Source of the DNA: Comamonadaceae bacterium
GTDB lineage: Bacteria > Pseudomonadota > Gammaproteobacteria > Burkholderiales > Burkholderiaceae_C
Direction: 5' to 3'
Assembly (NCBI GenBank): GCA_947372865.1
Contig: CANBVJ010000027.1
Span: 1 to 41,148, forward strand
DNA: 41,148 bases
Under the pieces are notes generated by a model. That model saw only the letters and a program-made list of their open reading frames with translations. It was not told where the DNA came from and did not search any database. This document shows positions 1 through 8,189 of this stretch, in pieces. The translations under genes were made by a program, and so were the position numbers. The first letter of the stretch is position 1, and each line of letters begins with the position of its first letter.

Positions 1-2186
1 GCCTGGCGCTGCAGGCCTACCAAAGCCGGGCGCTAGAACTGGTGGCGCACGTCACCGCGCTGGCGCGCAAACACCAGGTGCGCCTGATGTGCCGCCTCGT
101 CAAGGGCGCCTACTGGGACGCGGAGATCAAACGCGCCCAGGAGCTCGGCCTGCCGCACTACCCGGTGTTTACCCACAAACACCACACCGACGTGTCCTAC
201 CTGGCATGCGCCCGCGCGCTGCTGGACGCGCCAGACGCGATCTTCCCGCAGTTCGCCACGCACAACGCAACCACCATTGCGGCCATCTTGCAACTAGCGA
301 TGCGGGTGACCCCCACGCTTGTCGCTGCGCGTACTGCGCTGCCCCCCAAGGGGGCTGCTGCGCCTTGGGGCGGCCCGGCGGCGCAGCCTGGCCCGCGCTT
401 TGAGTTGCAGCGCCTGCACGGCATGGGCGAAGGGGTGTACCGCGAGGTGCTGAAAAACCCGCTGATCGCCTGCCGCGTGTATGCGCCGGTGGGTGCGCAC
501 AAGGATCTGCTGGCTTATCTGGTGCGTCGCTTACTGGAAAACGGCGCCAACTCCTCCTTTGTGCACCAACTCGCCGACGAATCGGTGGGCCTGGGCGACT
601 TGCTGATTTCGCCGCTGCGCTTAGAACCCAATCCCTCGCTGCCGCTGCCGGCCGATTTGTTTGGTGCGCCGCAGGGCGGGCGTCTGAACAGCGCGGGCGT
701 GGACCTGACGGTTCCCGCCATGCGTACGCCCCTGCTGGCAGCCTGGGCCAAGGCGCCTTTGCCCCAGGTGCCCGTGGCCCCGGCCAGTGCCATTGCCCCG
801 GCTTTTGCCGCCAGCCAGGCCAGCTACGCCGCCTGGAGCAACACCCCGGTGGCCGAGCGCGCGCAGGTATTGAACCGCGCCGCTGACAGCCTGCAGGCGC
901 ACGGCAGCGCGCTGTGCGCGATGCTGGTGCAAGAAGCCTTCAAAACCTGGGGCGACGCGGTGGCCGAACTGCGCGAAGCGATCGACTTTGTGCGCTACTA
1001 CGCCCAAGAGGCCGAGCGCATCATGCAGCCCATCGCCATGCCGGTGGTGCAGGGCGCGTCTTTTGGCCACAGCTACGGCATCACCGGCGAGACCAATACG
1101 CTGACGCTGACCGCGCGCGGCGTCTGGGTCTGCATCAGCCCCTGGAATTTTCCGCTGGCCATCTTTATGGGCCAGGTGGCCGCCGCCCTGGCCACCGGTA
1201 ACACCGTGTTGGCCAAACCGGCCGAACAAACGCCGGCCATTGCCGCACTGGCGGTGCGCCTGCTGCACGACGCGGGAGTGCCGATAGACGCGCTGCAGCT
1301 CGTGCATGGCCCGGGCGAGACCGTGGGCGCGGCGCTGGTGGCGCAGCCCGGCGTGGCCGGCGTGGTGTTTACCGGCTCCACCGAGGTGGCAAAAATCATC
1401 CAGCGCGCCTTGGCCACCAAAGACGGCCCCATCGTGCCGCTGATTGCCGAGACCGGCGGCATCAATGCCATGCTGGTCGATTCCAGCGCGCTGCCCGAAC
1501 AGGTGGTGGACGCAGCGGTGCTGAGCGCCTTTCGTTCGGCCGGGCAGCGCTGCTCGGCGCTGCGGCTCTTGTGCGTGCACGAAGAAATTGCCGACGGCGT
1601 GATCGAAATGCTGCGCGGCGCGGCGCACGAGCTGCGCCTAGGCGACCCCGCCGAGCTGGCCACCGACGTCGGCCCGGTGATTGACCAAGAAGCCTTTGAC
1701 AACATCCACCGCCACCTCGCCCGCCTGCGCGCGCAGCACACGCAGCTCTTGGGCCCGGATGCCGCATCCAACGCCGATGGCGTGCCCACGGCGCACCTGG
1801 TGGCGCCCCACGCCTTTGAGGTGAAAAGCATCGCCGAGGTGAACGCCGAAATCTTCGGCCCGGTGCTGCAAGTGGTGCGCTGGAGCGGCGACCCGGCGAA
1901 GGTGATTGCGCAGATCAACGCCCTGGGCTACGGCCTGACCCTGGGCATCCAGACCCGCATCGACAGCCGCGCCCAAGCGCTGGCCCAGGCCGCGCACATT
2001 GGCAACGTCTACATCAACCGCAACATGATCGGCGCCGTGGTCGGCGTTCAGGCCTTTGGCGGCGAGGGCCTGAGCGGCACCGGCCCCAAGGCGGGCGGCC
2101 CGCACTATTTGTACCGCTTTTGTGCGGAGCGCACGGTGACGGTGAACACCACGGCGGCGGGGGGCAATGTGGCTTTGCTGGCTTGA
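1..2186 (+). CDS. putA: Bifunctional proline dehydrogenase / L-glutamate gamma-semialdehyde dehydrogenase (3' part)
   Basis: PutA oxidises proline to pyrroline-5-carboxylate (FAD domain) and then to glutamate (NAD-dependent aldehyde dehydrogenase domain). The frame is open at base 3 and reads LALQAYQSRALELV, a typical proline dehydrogenase barrel segment, so the gene starts before the window. The barrel end is recognisable (THNATT, LHGMGEGVY, VRRLLENGANSSFV). The aldehyde dehydrogenase domain follows, with the glutamate in IAETGG and the catalytic cysteine in SAGQRCSALR. The protein ends soon after the dehydrogenase domain (TVNTTAAGGN). Odd: between QLA and RFELQRLHGMGE the usual short loop is replaced by about 25 extra Pro/Ala/Gly-rich residues encoded by bases 306-377, which resemble an intergenic repeat found elsewhere in this window. 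Whether an N-terminal DNA-binding domain is present cannot be seen. Confidence 0.95.
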   Translation, partial: LALQAYQSRALELVAHVTALARKHQVRLMCRLVKGAYWDAEIKRAQELGLPHYPVFTHKHHTDVSYLACARALLDAPDAIFPQFATHNATTIAAILQLAMRVTPTLVAARTALPPKGAAAPWGGPAAQPGPRFELQRLHGMGEGVYREVLKNPLIACRVYAPVGAHKDLLAYLVRRLLENGANSSFVHQLADESVGLGDLLISPLRLEPNPSLPLPADLFGAPQGGRLNSAGVDLTVPAMRTPLLAAWAKAPLPQVPVAPASAIAPAFAASQASYAAWSNTPVAERAQVLNRAADSLQAHGSALCAMLVQEAFKTWGDAVAELREAIDFVRYYAQEAERIMQPIAMPVVQGASFGHSYGITGETNTLTLTARGVWVCISPWNFPLAIFMGQVAAALATGNTVLAKPAEQTPAIAALAVRLLHDAGVPIDALQLVHGPGETVGAALVAQPGVAGVVFTGSTEVAKIIQRALATKDGPIVPLIAETGGINAMLVDSSALPEQVVDAAVLSAFRSAGQRCSALRLLCVHEEIADGVIEMLRGAAHELRLGDPAELATDVGPVIDQEAFDNIHRHLARLRAQHTQLLGPDAASNADGVPTAHLVAPHAFEVKSIAEVNAEIFGPVLQVVRWSGDPAKVIAQINALGYGLTLGIQTRIDSRAQALAQAAHIGNVYINRNMIGAVVGVQAFGGEGLSGTGPKAGGPHYLYRFCAERTVTVNTTAAGGNVALLA
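306..377 (-). repeat. Intergenic-type GC-rich repeat inserted in frame within putA
   Basis: Read on the minus strand, this 72-base stretch carries, in the same order and at nearly the same spacing, the blocks GGGCCGCCCCAAG, GGGGGGCAGCG, CGCAG, AGCGTGGGGG and CACC. The same blocks form the repeat at 12089-12160. By eye about 50 of 72 positions agree with one 1-base shift. It sits exactly where this PutA has extra residues relative to the family (from memory of E. coli PutA), is a multiple of three long, and leaves the frame open. Confidence 0.7.
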
Positions 2187-2187
2187 T

Positions 2188-2240
2188 GGGAGCGGCGAAG
2201 CGCCGCGCCGAGCATTGGCCGTTTGCCGAAGGCCGCTCCC
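2188..2240 (+). terminator. Inverted repeat just after putA, possible terminator or 3' stem
   Basis: GGGAGCGGC (2188-2196) and GCCGCTCCC (2232-2240) are perfect 9-base inverted arms starting one base after the putA stop. The left part can alternatively fold as CGGCG-AAG-CGCCG. There is no U-tract, so intrinsic termination is uncertain. It could act as an mRNA 3' stabilising stem between putA and the convergent methyltransferase gene. Confidence 0.4.
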
Positions 2241-2277
2241 GGTCGTGAACTAGCACCGGCGCCCGAGCCCTTGGCGC

Positions 2278-3039
2278 TCAGGCCGCCACGCGGTGGTCGG
2301 GTCGGCTGCGGGTGTAGGTGAGCATTCGGCCGTGGTAGGCCTCCACGCCCGGGCCGGCCAGGCGGTCTAGCGTGTCTTGCACCATGGCAAAACCCAGCGC
2401 CGCCATGTTGCGGTGAAAGTGCGCCCGGTTACCCCGGTTGGGGTCCACCACCCAGATTTCGGCCCGGGGCGCGGCATGGCTGTCAATAAAGTCGGCCAGC
2501 GCGCCGGCCTCGTCACGCTCATAAAGAATGTCGCTGCCAATGATCAGCTCAAAGCGCCCGCTGATCGCCAGGTCGGGCGCGGCCAGCGCCAGCGCGGACA
2601 CGGGCGGCGGGCCGTCAAAGTCGCGGTCTTGCGGCAAGCGGCCCCACTGGCCGTGGCGGTATTTGAGCGGCAGCAAGCCGTTCAGGCGTACGTTTTCGGC
2701 CAAAAAGGCCCCGGCCAGCGGGTGGCAGTCGCTGGCCGTCATGTCCGCGCCGCGCCGGTGGCCCACCAGGCTCGACAAAGCCAGGCCGCAGCCGATTTCC
2801 AAAATCCGCTCGTCCATGCGCACCGGCCGCATGGCCAATCGCTCGGCCAAGCGCGCGCCCGAGGGCCACAGGAGGCCAAACAAGGGCCAAGTGGCCGACG
2901 AAATGCCCAGCCGCAAAGCCGCCTCCAGCGGATCATGGAACTGCTGCTTGTCCAGCAGCGAGCGAATCACCATGTCCGCCACGCCGGTGACGGCGATGTT
3001 TTCCTGCTTGGTGAAATAGCCGACGGGGGAAGGGGGCAT
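2278..3039 (-). CDS. Class I SAM-dependent methyltransferase (Methyltransf_16/nicotinamide N-methyltransferase-like)
   Basis: A 253-residue soluble protein. Motif I is ILEIGCGLALSSL at about residues 79-91, preceded by the LWPSGARLAERLA helix seen in the lysine/nicotinamide-type methyltransferase family (Methyltransf_16). SDCHP holds the acidic residue expected to contact the SAM ribose, and FELIIGSDILYE is the motif IV strand. The C-terminus ends in a beta hairpin region without extra domains. The substrate cannot be read from the sequence; protein lysine methylation is one possibility. The chosen ATG has AAGG four bases upstream, and a stronger GGAGGAG lies about 18 bases away. It is transcribed alone, converging on putA. 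Confidence 0.8.
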   Translation of the reverse strand: MPPSPVGYFTKQENIAVTGVADMVIRSLLDKQQFHDPLEAALRLGISSATWPLFGLLWPSGARLAERLAMRPVRMDERILEIGCGLALSSLVGHRRGADMTASDCHPLAGAFLAENVRLNGLLPLKYRHGQWGRLPQDRDFDGPPPVSALALAAPDLAISGRFELIIGSDILYERDEAGALADFIDSHAAPRAEIWVVDPNRGNRAHFHRNMAALGFAMVQDTLDRLAGPGVEAYHGRMLTYTRSRPDHRVAA

Positions 3040-3138
3040 GGGGCCTTGGGGGGTGCGCTCCTCCGAAACAGGGGAGCCCCCTATTAGGCGCTTTTCATTT
3101 GGCGGCGGCGTTTAGCGCGGTGCAGCCGCACTAAAGCG

Positions 3139-4056
3139 TCAAGCCCGCACAAACGCCGCCAGATGCTGCGCCACCTCGACGCCCTTGTCTTCTTGCAAAA
3201 AATGGCCAGCGCCGCGGATTTTGGTGTGCGGCTGGCCCTGGGCGCCGGGCACGAGTTCTTGCCACATCCGTTCGCCGCCCTTGGTGACCGGGTCGCGGGT
3301 GCCAAACAGGGTGAGAAAGGGCTTGTCCCAGCGCTTGAACACTTCCCAGGCCGCTTCGTTGCGCGCTCGCTCGGGGTCTTGCGGCGTGGTCGGCACGAAG
3401 CCGGGAAACACGCGTGCGCCCACACGGTATTTGCCGCTGGGAAAAGGCGCGTCGTAGGCGGCCACTTCTTGTGGCGTCAGGCCTTGGGCGCAACCCGTTT
3501 TCACAATGCGGCCAATCGGAAACCAAGGGCTGTAACGCGAAAACGCGCGCCAGATCTTGAACGCCTTGGGCACCGGCATGGTGCCCGTCGGCAAGGCGCC
3601 GTTGCCCAGGGCCACGCGGTCAAAGCGCTCGGGCATTTCGGCCACCACGCGCAGGCCCACCAAGGAGCCCCAGTCCTGGCCGAAAAACGTCATGTGCGTA
3701 AAGTCGTTGGCCTGCACCCAGGCTTTCATCCACTGCACGTGGTTGAGGTAGGAATAGTCACGCCCGCGCGCCGGTTTGTCGGAGCGGCCAAAGCCCACCA
3801 GGTCGGGCGCAATCACGCGCAGGCCCTGGGCCACCAGCACCGGAATCATCTTGCGGTACAAAAACGACCAGGTCGGCTCGCCGTGCATCAACAACACGAT
3901 GGGGCCGTCGCGCGGGCCTTCGTCAATGTGCGCAATGCGCAGGCCACCGACTTCGGTGTAATGCGGCGCATAAGGAAAGTCGGGCAGGTTGGCAAAGCGT
4001 TCGTCGGGGGTGCGCAGCACGCGCGGGACGGTGGGCAGGGGAATACCAGTGGACAT
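3139..4056 (-). CDS. Haloalkane dehalogenase (HLD-I-like alpha/beta hydrolase)
   Basis: Predicted to hydrolyse carbon-halogen bonds to an alcohol plus halide through a covalent ester. The 305 residues contain the family oxyanion segment HGEPTWSFLYRKM (59-70), the nucleophile D128 followed by the halide-binding W129 in GQDWGS, a cap-domain W169 in KIWRAF that could be the second halide-binding tryptophan, the catalytic acid D255 in GTRDP, and H285 in GAGHF. This pattern matches the DhlA-type subgroup. I chose the ATG at 4056 because AAAGG lies seven bases upstream; an in-frame ATG at 4080 has no comparable site. No signal peptide. The physiological substrate is unknown, and many environmental members act slowly on several haloalkanes. 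The gene downstream of the next minus-strand hydrolase is separated by about 100 bases. Confidence 0.85.
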   Translation of the reverse strand: MSTGIPLPTVPRVLRTPDERFANLPDFPYAPHYTEVGGLRIAHIDEGPRDGPIVLLMHGEPTWSFLYRKMIPVLVAQGLRVIAPDLVGFGRSDKPARGRDYSYLNHVQWMKAWVQANDFTHMTFFGQDWGSLVGLRVVAEMPERFDRVALGNGALPTGTMPVPKAFKIWRAFSRYSPWFPIGRIVKTGCAQGLTPQEVAAYDAPFPSGKYRVGARVFPGFVPTTPQDPERARNEAAWEVFKRWDKPFLTLFGTRDPVTKGGERMWQELVPGAQGQPHTKIRGAGHFLQEDKGVEVAQHLAAFVRA

Positions 4057-4153
4057 AAAAAAGCCTTTCGGGCGATGCAAACAAGGTCGGACGGGTGCCG
4101 CGCGAGCGCGCCAAGCCGCCAGTGTAGCGCCAACCCATACACTGATGTACGGA

Positions 4154-5059
4154 CTATGTCCCGTCCAAAAATCCCCGCAACACCCGATTCACCTCGCCTG
4201 CATGGGTGCGCGCCAGCCAGTGGCCGGCGCCCTCAATGCGGTGAATGCGCAGGTCGGCCACGTGTTGTTCGAGCCCCTGCAGCAAAACCGGGCGCAGCGC
4301 TGTGTCGGCGGTGCCCCAAATCACTTGCGTGGGCACCGCCACGCGAAAACCTTCGGGCTGGAGCTTGGCCGCCAGCGCCGCCATGTGCCCGGCCTGCTCG
4401 GGCTGTTGCGGGTCGTCCGGGTGCAGGGGCGAGGCGCGGTAGTAATTGCAGCCCCCGGTCAGACCGTGGCTCCAGCAGGCGCGGTAGGCGGCCTTGTCGT
4501 CTTCGGTTTGCAGGTCGGCAAAAGCACACAGGCGTTCAAACCCGTTGTGCGCCAGCGCGCCTTCGCTCCCCGGGCGGCGCAGCCAGTTCATGTACTGGCT
4601 GGCGGCGATTTGTTCGGGGTCGTGCGCCAGGGCGTGGGCAAACGCCAGGGTGTGCGGGGCGTTAAGCACCGCAAACTTCTGCATGAGGTGCGGAAACTGC
4701 GCCGCCAGGCCCCAGGCCAACGCCCCACCCCAGTCGTGCGCCACCACCGCGTGCACCGGCGCGCCCAAGGCGGCAATCACCGCGCACACATCGCCCAGCA
4801 AAGCGGCCGGCTTGTAGGCCTCCAGCGCCAGCGGCTGCGAGGACAAATTGAAGCCGCGCAAATCCAAGGCCACGCAGCGGTAGTCGGCGCAGAAGTGCGC
4901 CAGTTGTTCCCGCCAGGCGTACCAAAACTCCGGGAAACCGTGGATGAACAAAAGCACCGGTGCATCTACCGGGCCGCAGGCCTTGGCGTGCAGTCGAATG
5001 CCCGGCGCGGTGTCAAAGTAAATCGATTCAAGCAGTGGGGCAGAGGCAGCATCGGTCAT
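4154..5059 (-). CDS. Alpha/beta hydrolase, epoxide hydrolase-like
   Basis: A 301-residue alpha/beta hydrolase. HGFPEFWYAWR (40-50) is the oxyanion motif of epoxide hydrolases, D109 in AHDWGG is the nucleophile, D252 in WGTAD the acid and H280 in GAGHW the base. Tyrosines in the cap (Y156 in SQYMNW and Y206/Y207 in NYYR) are placed where epoxide hydrolases use two tyrosines to polarise the ring. The nucleophile being Asp rather than Ser argues against an esterase. A fluoroacetate dehalogenase-type role remains possible. Its start overlaps the stop of the upstream M48 protease gene by four bases, so the two are probably translated together. Confidence 0.8.
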   Translation of the reverse strand: MTDAASAPLLESIYFDTAPGIRLHAKACGPVDAPVLLFIHGFPEFWYAWREQLAHFCADYRCVALDLRGFNLSSQPLALEAYKPAALLGDVCAVIAALGAPVHAVVAHDWGGALAWGLAAQFPHLMQKFAVLNAPHTLAFAHALAHDPEQIAASQYMNWLRRPGSEGALAHNGFERLCAFADLQTEDDKAAYRACWSHGLTGGCNYYRASPLHPDDPQQPEQAGHMAALAAKLQPEGFRVAVPTQVIWGTADTALRPVLLQGLEQHVADLRIHRIEGAGHWLARTHAGEVNRVLRGFLDGT

Positions 5060-5928
5060 GGTGTTTTGCCGTCCAGCGGCTCGTTGGTTTTGGAGCGGCG
5101 GGCGCGCTCATACAGCGGCATGACCTTGGGCAAATTGGCCTCGATGTCGGCAATGCGGGTGTTGCCGGAGGGGTGGGTGGACAGCCACTGCGGCGGAGCG
5201 CCTTTGCTGGCAGCCGCCATTTTTTCCCACAAGGTCACGCCGGCACGCGGGTCAAAGCCGGCACGCGCGGCCAGCTCCATGCCCACCAGATCGGCCTCGG
5301 ACTCGTCTTCGCGGCCAAACTTGAGCGTGAGCAAATTGGCGCCCTGCTGCGCCACGGTGTCGGTGATGCGCGGGTCAATTCCCAGCCAGCCCGAGGCAAT
5401 GGCGCCGCCCAGGCGCGCCAGGCCTTGGGTGGCGGTGCTTTTGCCCATGCGTTCGCGCGCGTGTTCGCGCAGGGCGTGGGCAATCTCATGGCCCATGACC
5501 ATGGCCACTTCGTCGTCGTTGAGCTGCAGGGTTTGCAGAATGCCGGTGTAGAACACGATCTTGCCGCCAGGCATGCAAAAAGCGTTGATCTGGTTGGAGC
5601 CAATCAGGTTGATCTCCCATTTCCACTGGCGCGCGCGCTCGTTCCATTCGCCGGTAAAAGGAACGATCTTTTGCGCAATGGCGCGCAGGCGGCGCACCTG
5701 CGCGTTGTCGGCCGGACCCAGGGCGCGGTGCTCGGCGGCGGCTTTGAGGGTTTGCTGGTACTGCAGGCTAGCTTGTTGTTCTACCTGCTCGGCGCTGACC
5801 ATGTCGGCAAACACCGAGCGCTCGCCCACCTCCACGCCCTCGCGCGCCCAGGCTGTGGGAGTGGCCAGCGCGCCCAGCAGCAGCGCGGCCCCAGCGCAGC
5901 CTTTCAAAAACCAATTGCCCATTGCCAT
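5056..5928 (-). CDS. Secreted M48 family metalloprotease (periplasmic, Loi/BepA/YcaL-like)
   Basis: A zinc metallopeptidase predicted to work in the periplasm on misfolded or surplus envelope proteins. Residues 1-28 form a signal peptide (hydrophobic GAALLLGALAT, cleavage near AWA-RE). The zinc site is HEIAH (147-151) with the third ligand E211 in DESEAD. THPS (251-254) is the usual peptidase M48 C-terminal motif. The length (290 residues) fits a single catalytic domain without TPR repeats. The ATG at 5928 is preferred because GGGGA lies nine bases upstream and the signal peptide then starts properly; a second ATG is at 5922. A longer frame upstream overlaps the divergent permease gene and is unlikely. 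No transmembrane segments beyond the signal. Confidence 0.87.
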   Translation of the reverse strand: MAMGNWFLKGCAGAALLLGALATPTAWAREGVEVGERSVFADMVSAEQVEQQASLQYQQTLKAAAEHRALGPADNAQVRRLRAIAQKIVPFTGEWNERARQWKWEINLIGSNQINAFCMPGGKIVFYTGILQTLQLNDDEVAMVMGHEIAHALREHARERMGKSTATQGLARLGGAIASGWLGIDPRITDTVAQQGANLLTLKFGREDESEADLVGMELAARAGFDPRAGVTLWEKMAAASKGAPPQWLSTHPSGNTRIADIEANLPKVMPLYERARRSKTNEPLDGKTP

Positions 5929-5979
5929 GACCGACGTTCCCCTTTTATCTGCCAAAACCCAGCGGCTATTATTCCCCCG

Positions 5980-7350
5980 ATGTCCGCAGCACCGCCACCC
6001 ACCCCCGCCCATGCGGAAAATCTGCCCGCCCAACCCGGCTGGCTCCAAACGCTTAAGGTCTACGCCGAACCGGCGTCGCTGCGCATGCTGTCCTTGGGTT
6101 TTTCTGCCGGCTTGCCGCTCTTGCTGGTGTTTGGAACCTTGGGCTTTTGGCTGCGCGAGGCCGGCATTGACCGCACCACCATCGGCTTTTTAAGCTGGGT
6201 GGGTTTGGCCTATGGCTTCAAATGGGTCTGGTCGCCGCTGGTGGACCGCATGCCGATTCCGCTGCTCACGCGCGCGCTGGGACGCAGGCGCAGTTGGTTG
6301 TTGGCGTCGCAGGCGGTGATCATGGCCGCGCTGGTGTGCATGGCGCTGACCGACCCGCAGCTCTCGCTCGCACCCATGGTGTGGTGCGCGGTAGCGGTGG
6401 CGGTGGGTTCGGCTACGCAAGACATTGCGCTGGACGCCTTTCGCATCGAATCGGCCGACACCGGACACCAGGCCGCGCTGGCCGCCACCTACCAAACCGG
6501 CTACCGCCTGGCCATGATCTGGGCCGGTGCGGGCGCCCTGTGGATTGCCGCGCGCGCCGAAGTACCGGCGGCTGTGGCCGGAGCTGCGGCGCCCTACCAG
6601 CATGGCCCCTGGCAAACCGCGTATTTGGTGATGGCGCTGAGCATGCTGCCCGGCGTGCTGACGGTGCTGTTTTCGCAAGAGCCGGTACCCGCGCCCGTGC
6701 CGGCGGCCAGAAACCTGCGTGAGTGGCTGCGCGGCGCGCTGGTGGCGCCCTTTGCCGACTTTTTGGGCCGCTACGGCTGGCACGCGGCGCTGATCTTGGC
6801 GCTGATTGCTACCTACCGTATCAGCGACGTGGTGATGGGCATCATGGCCAACCCGTTTTATGTAGACATGGGTTTTAGCAAGGACGAGGTGGCCGCCGTC
6901 ACCAAAGTGTTTGGCGTGGTCATGACGCTGCTGGGCGCCTTTGTCGGCGGCCTGCTGTCGCTGCGCCTGGGCGTGATGCGGGTGATGATGCTGGGCGCCG
7001 TGCTGAGTGCGGCCAGCAACCTGCTGTTTGCCTGGCTGAGCACGCGCGGGCACGATGTGACCGCGCTGGTCTGGGTGGTGTCGGCCGACAACCTGGCCGG
7101 TGGCATTGCGTCTTCGGCCTTTATTGCCTATTTGTCGTCGCTGACCAATGTGCAGTATTCGGCCACGCAGTACGCGCTCTTGAGCTCCATGATGCTGCTT
7201 TTACCCAAGTTTGTGGCCGGCTTTTCGGGCAAATATGTAGACGCCTTTGGTTACGCCCACTTCTTTACCGCCACCGCGTTGTTGGGTGTGCCGGTGCTGC
7301 TGCTGGTGGCGCTGGCCACGCGCCTGCAGGTCCGCAGGCCAGGCGCTTAG
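5980..7350 (+). CDS. ampG: AmpG-like muropeptide permease (MFS, PAT family)
   Basis: An inner-membrane major facilitator that in the AmpG family imports anhydro-muropeptides released by cell-wall turnover for recycling, and so feeds beta-lactamase induction in some bacteria. The 456 residues have about 12 hydrophobic helices. Family signatures include SAGLPLLLVFGTLGFWL, the GIDRTTIGFLSWVGLAYGFKW loop, PLVDRMPIP followed by GRRRSW, and ATQDIALDAFRIE. The loop GFSKDEVAAVTKVFG starts the second half. The start ATG at 5980 lies 51 bases from the divergent protease start and has only a weak ribosome site. No ampC or ampR is nearby, so a recycling role is the safer reading. Confidence 0.87.
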   Translation: MSAAPPPTPAHAENLPAQPGWLQTLKVYAEPASLRMLSLGFSAGLPLLLVFGTLGFWLREAGIDRTTIGFLSWVGLAYGFKWVWSPLVDRMPIPLLTRALGRRRSWLLASQAVIMAALVCMALTDPQLSLAPMVWCAVAVAVGSATQDIALDAFRIESADTGHQAALAATYQTGYRLAMIWAGAGALWIAARAEVPAAVAGAAAPYQHGPWQTAYLVMALSMLPGVLTVLFSQEPVPAPVPAARNLREWLRGALVAPFADFLGRYGWHAALILALIATYRISDVVMGIMANPFYVDMGFSKDEVAAVTKVFGVVMTLLGAFVGGLLSLRLGVMRVMMLGAVLSAASNLLFAWLSTRGHDVTALVWVVSADNLAGGIASSAFIAYLSSLTNVQYSATQYALLSSMMLLLPKFVAGFSGKYVDAFGYAHFFTATALLGVPVLLLVALATRLQVRRPGA

Positions 7351-7445
7351 GGTCGGGACGCAGGGCTCGCCGGTGTTTACGCAACTTTACCCAGGCTTCA
7401 GACGCCCTGTACGCCAGGCCGGAACTGCGCCACTAGACTGAGACG

Positions 7446-8171
7446 ATGAAAAAACACCTGTTGATGATCGAAGACGACGCCCGCCTGGCAGCCATGGTGG
7501 CGGAGTATTTGCAGCTCAATGACTTCAGCATCGAGCGCGTGGGCGACGGCCTGTCGGGCTTAGCGCGCCTGCGCCAGGCGCCCAACGGCGCGCCGCCCAT
7601 TGACCTGGTGGTGCTCGACCTGATGCTGCCCGACATTGACGGCCTCGAAGTGTGCCGCCGCATCCGCGCCCTGAGCGGCACGCTGGGGCAAACCCCGGTG
7701 CTCATGCTGACTGCCAAGGGCGACCCGATGGACCGCATCGTGGGCCTGGAGCTCGGCGCCGACGACTACCTGCCCAAACCCTTTGAGCCGCGCGAGCTGC
7801 TGGCGCGTATCCGTGCCGTGCTGCGCCGCAAGACCGAGCCCGACCACCCGGCGGGCGACCACGCGGTGCTGCAATTCGGCTCGCTGGAGATCGACCGCGA
7901 CGCCCGCACCGTGACGGTGGCCGGCGTGCCTAGCGAACTCACGTCCTACCAATTTGACCTGCTGGTAACGCTGGCCGAGCGCGCCGGGCGCGTGCTCACG
8001 CGCGACCAGATCATGGAGGCGGTGCGTGGGCGCGAGCTTGACGCCTTTGACCGCTCGATTGACGTGCACATGGGCCGTATCCGCGCGGCCATTGAGCAAG
8101 ACCCCAAAACGCCCAAACGCATCCTGACAGTGCGTGGCGTGGGCTATGTGTTTGCGCGCCAGCAAGACTAG
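7446..8171 (+). CDS. OmpR/PhoB-family response regulator
   Basis: A two-domain regulator of 241 residues. The receiver domain (1-120) has the acidic pair E9/D10/D11, the phospho-acceptor D58 in VVLDLMLPD, T89 and K111 in LPKPF. The winged-helix DNA-binding domain (about 140-238) ends in the expected ILTVRGVGYVF. It is most like RstA/CpxR-type regulators by eye. The next gene, 18 bases downstream, is its histidine kinase partner. The target genes are not shown by the sequence. Confidence 0.92.
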   Translation: MKKHLLMIEDDARLAAMVAEYLQLNDFSIERVGDGLSGLARLRQAPNGAPPIDLVVLDLMLPDIDGLEVCRRIRALSGTLGQTPVLMLTAKGDPMDRIVGLELGADDYLPKPFEPRELLARIRAVLRRKTEPDHPAGDHAVLQFGSLEIDRDARTVTVAGVPSELTSYQFDLLVTLAERAGRVLTRDQIMEAVRGRELDAFDRSIDVHMGRIRAAIEQDPKTPKRILTVRGVGYVFARQQD

Positions 8172-8189
8172 CGCGCTGACTACCTGACC

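Noticed and set aside
3163..4665. A 500-codon plus-strand frame opposite the two hydrolases
   Set aside because: Both minus-strand proteins have complete catalytic motifs; this frame is composition-driven and low in hydrophobic order.
4960..5979. Longer N-terminus for the AmpG-like permease
   Set aside because: The upstream part of the frame is antisense to the M48 protease; the permease begins at 5980 by family comparison.
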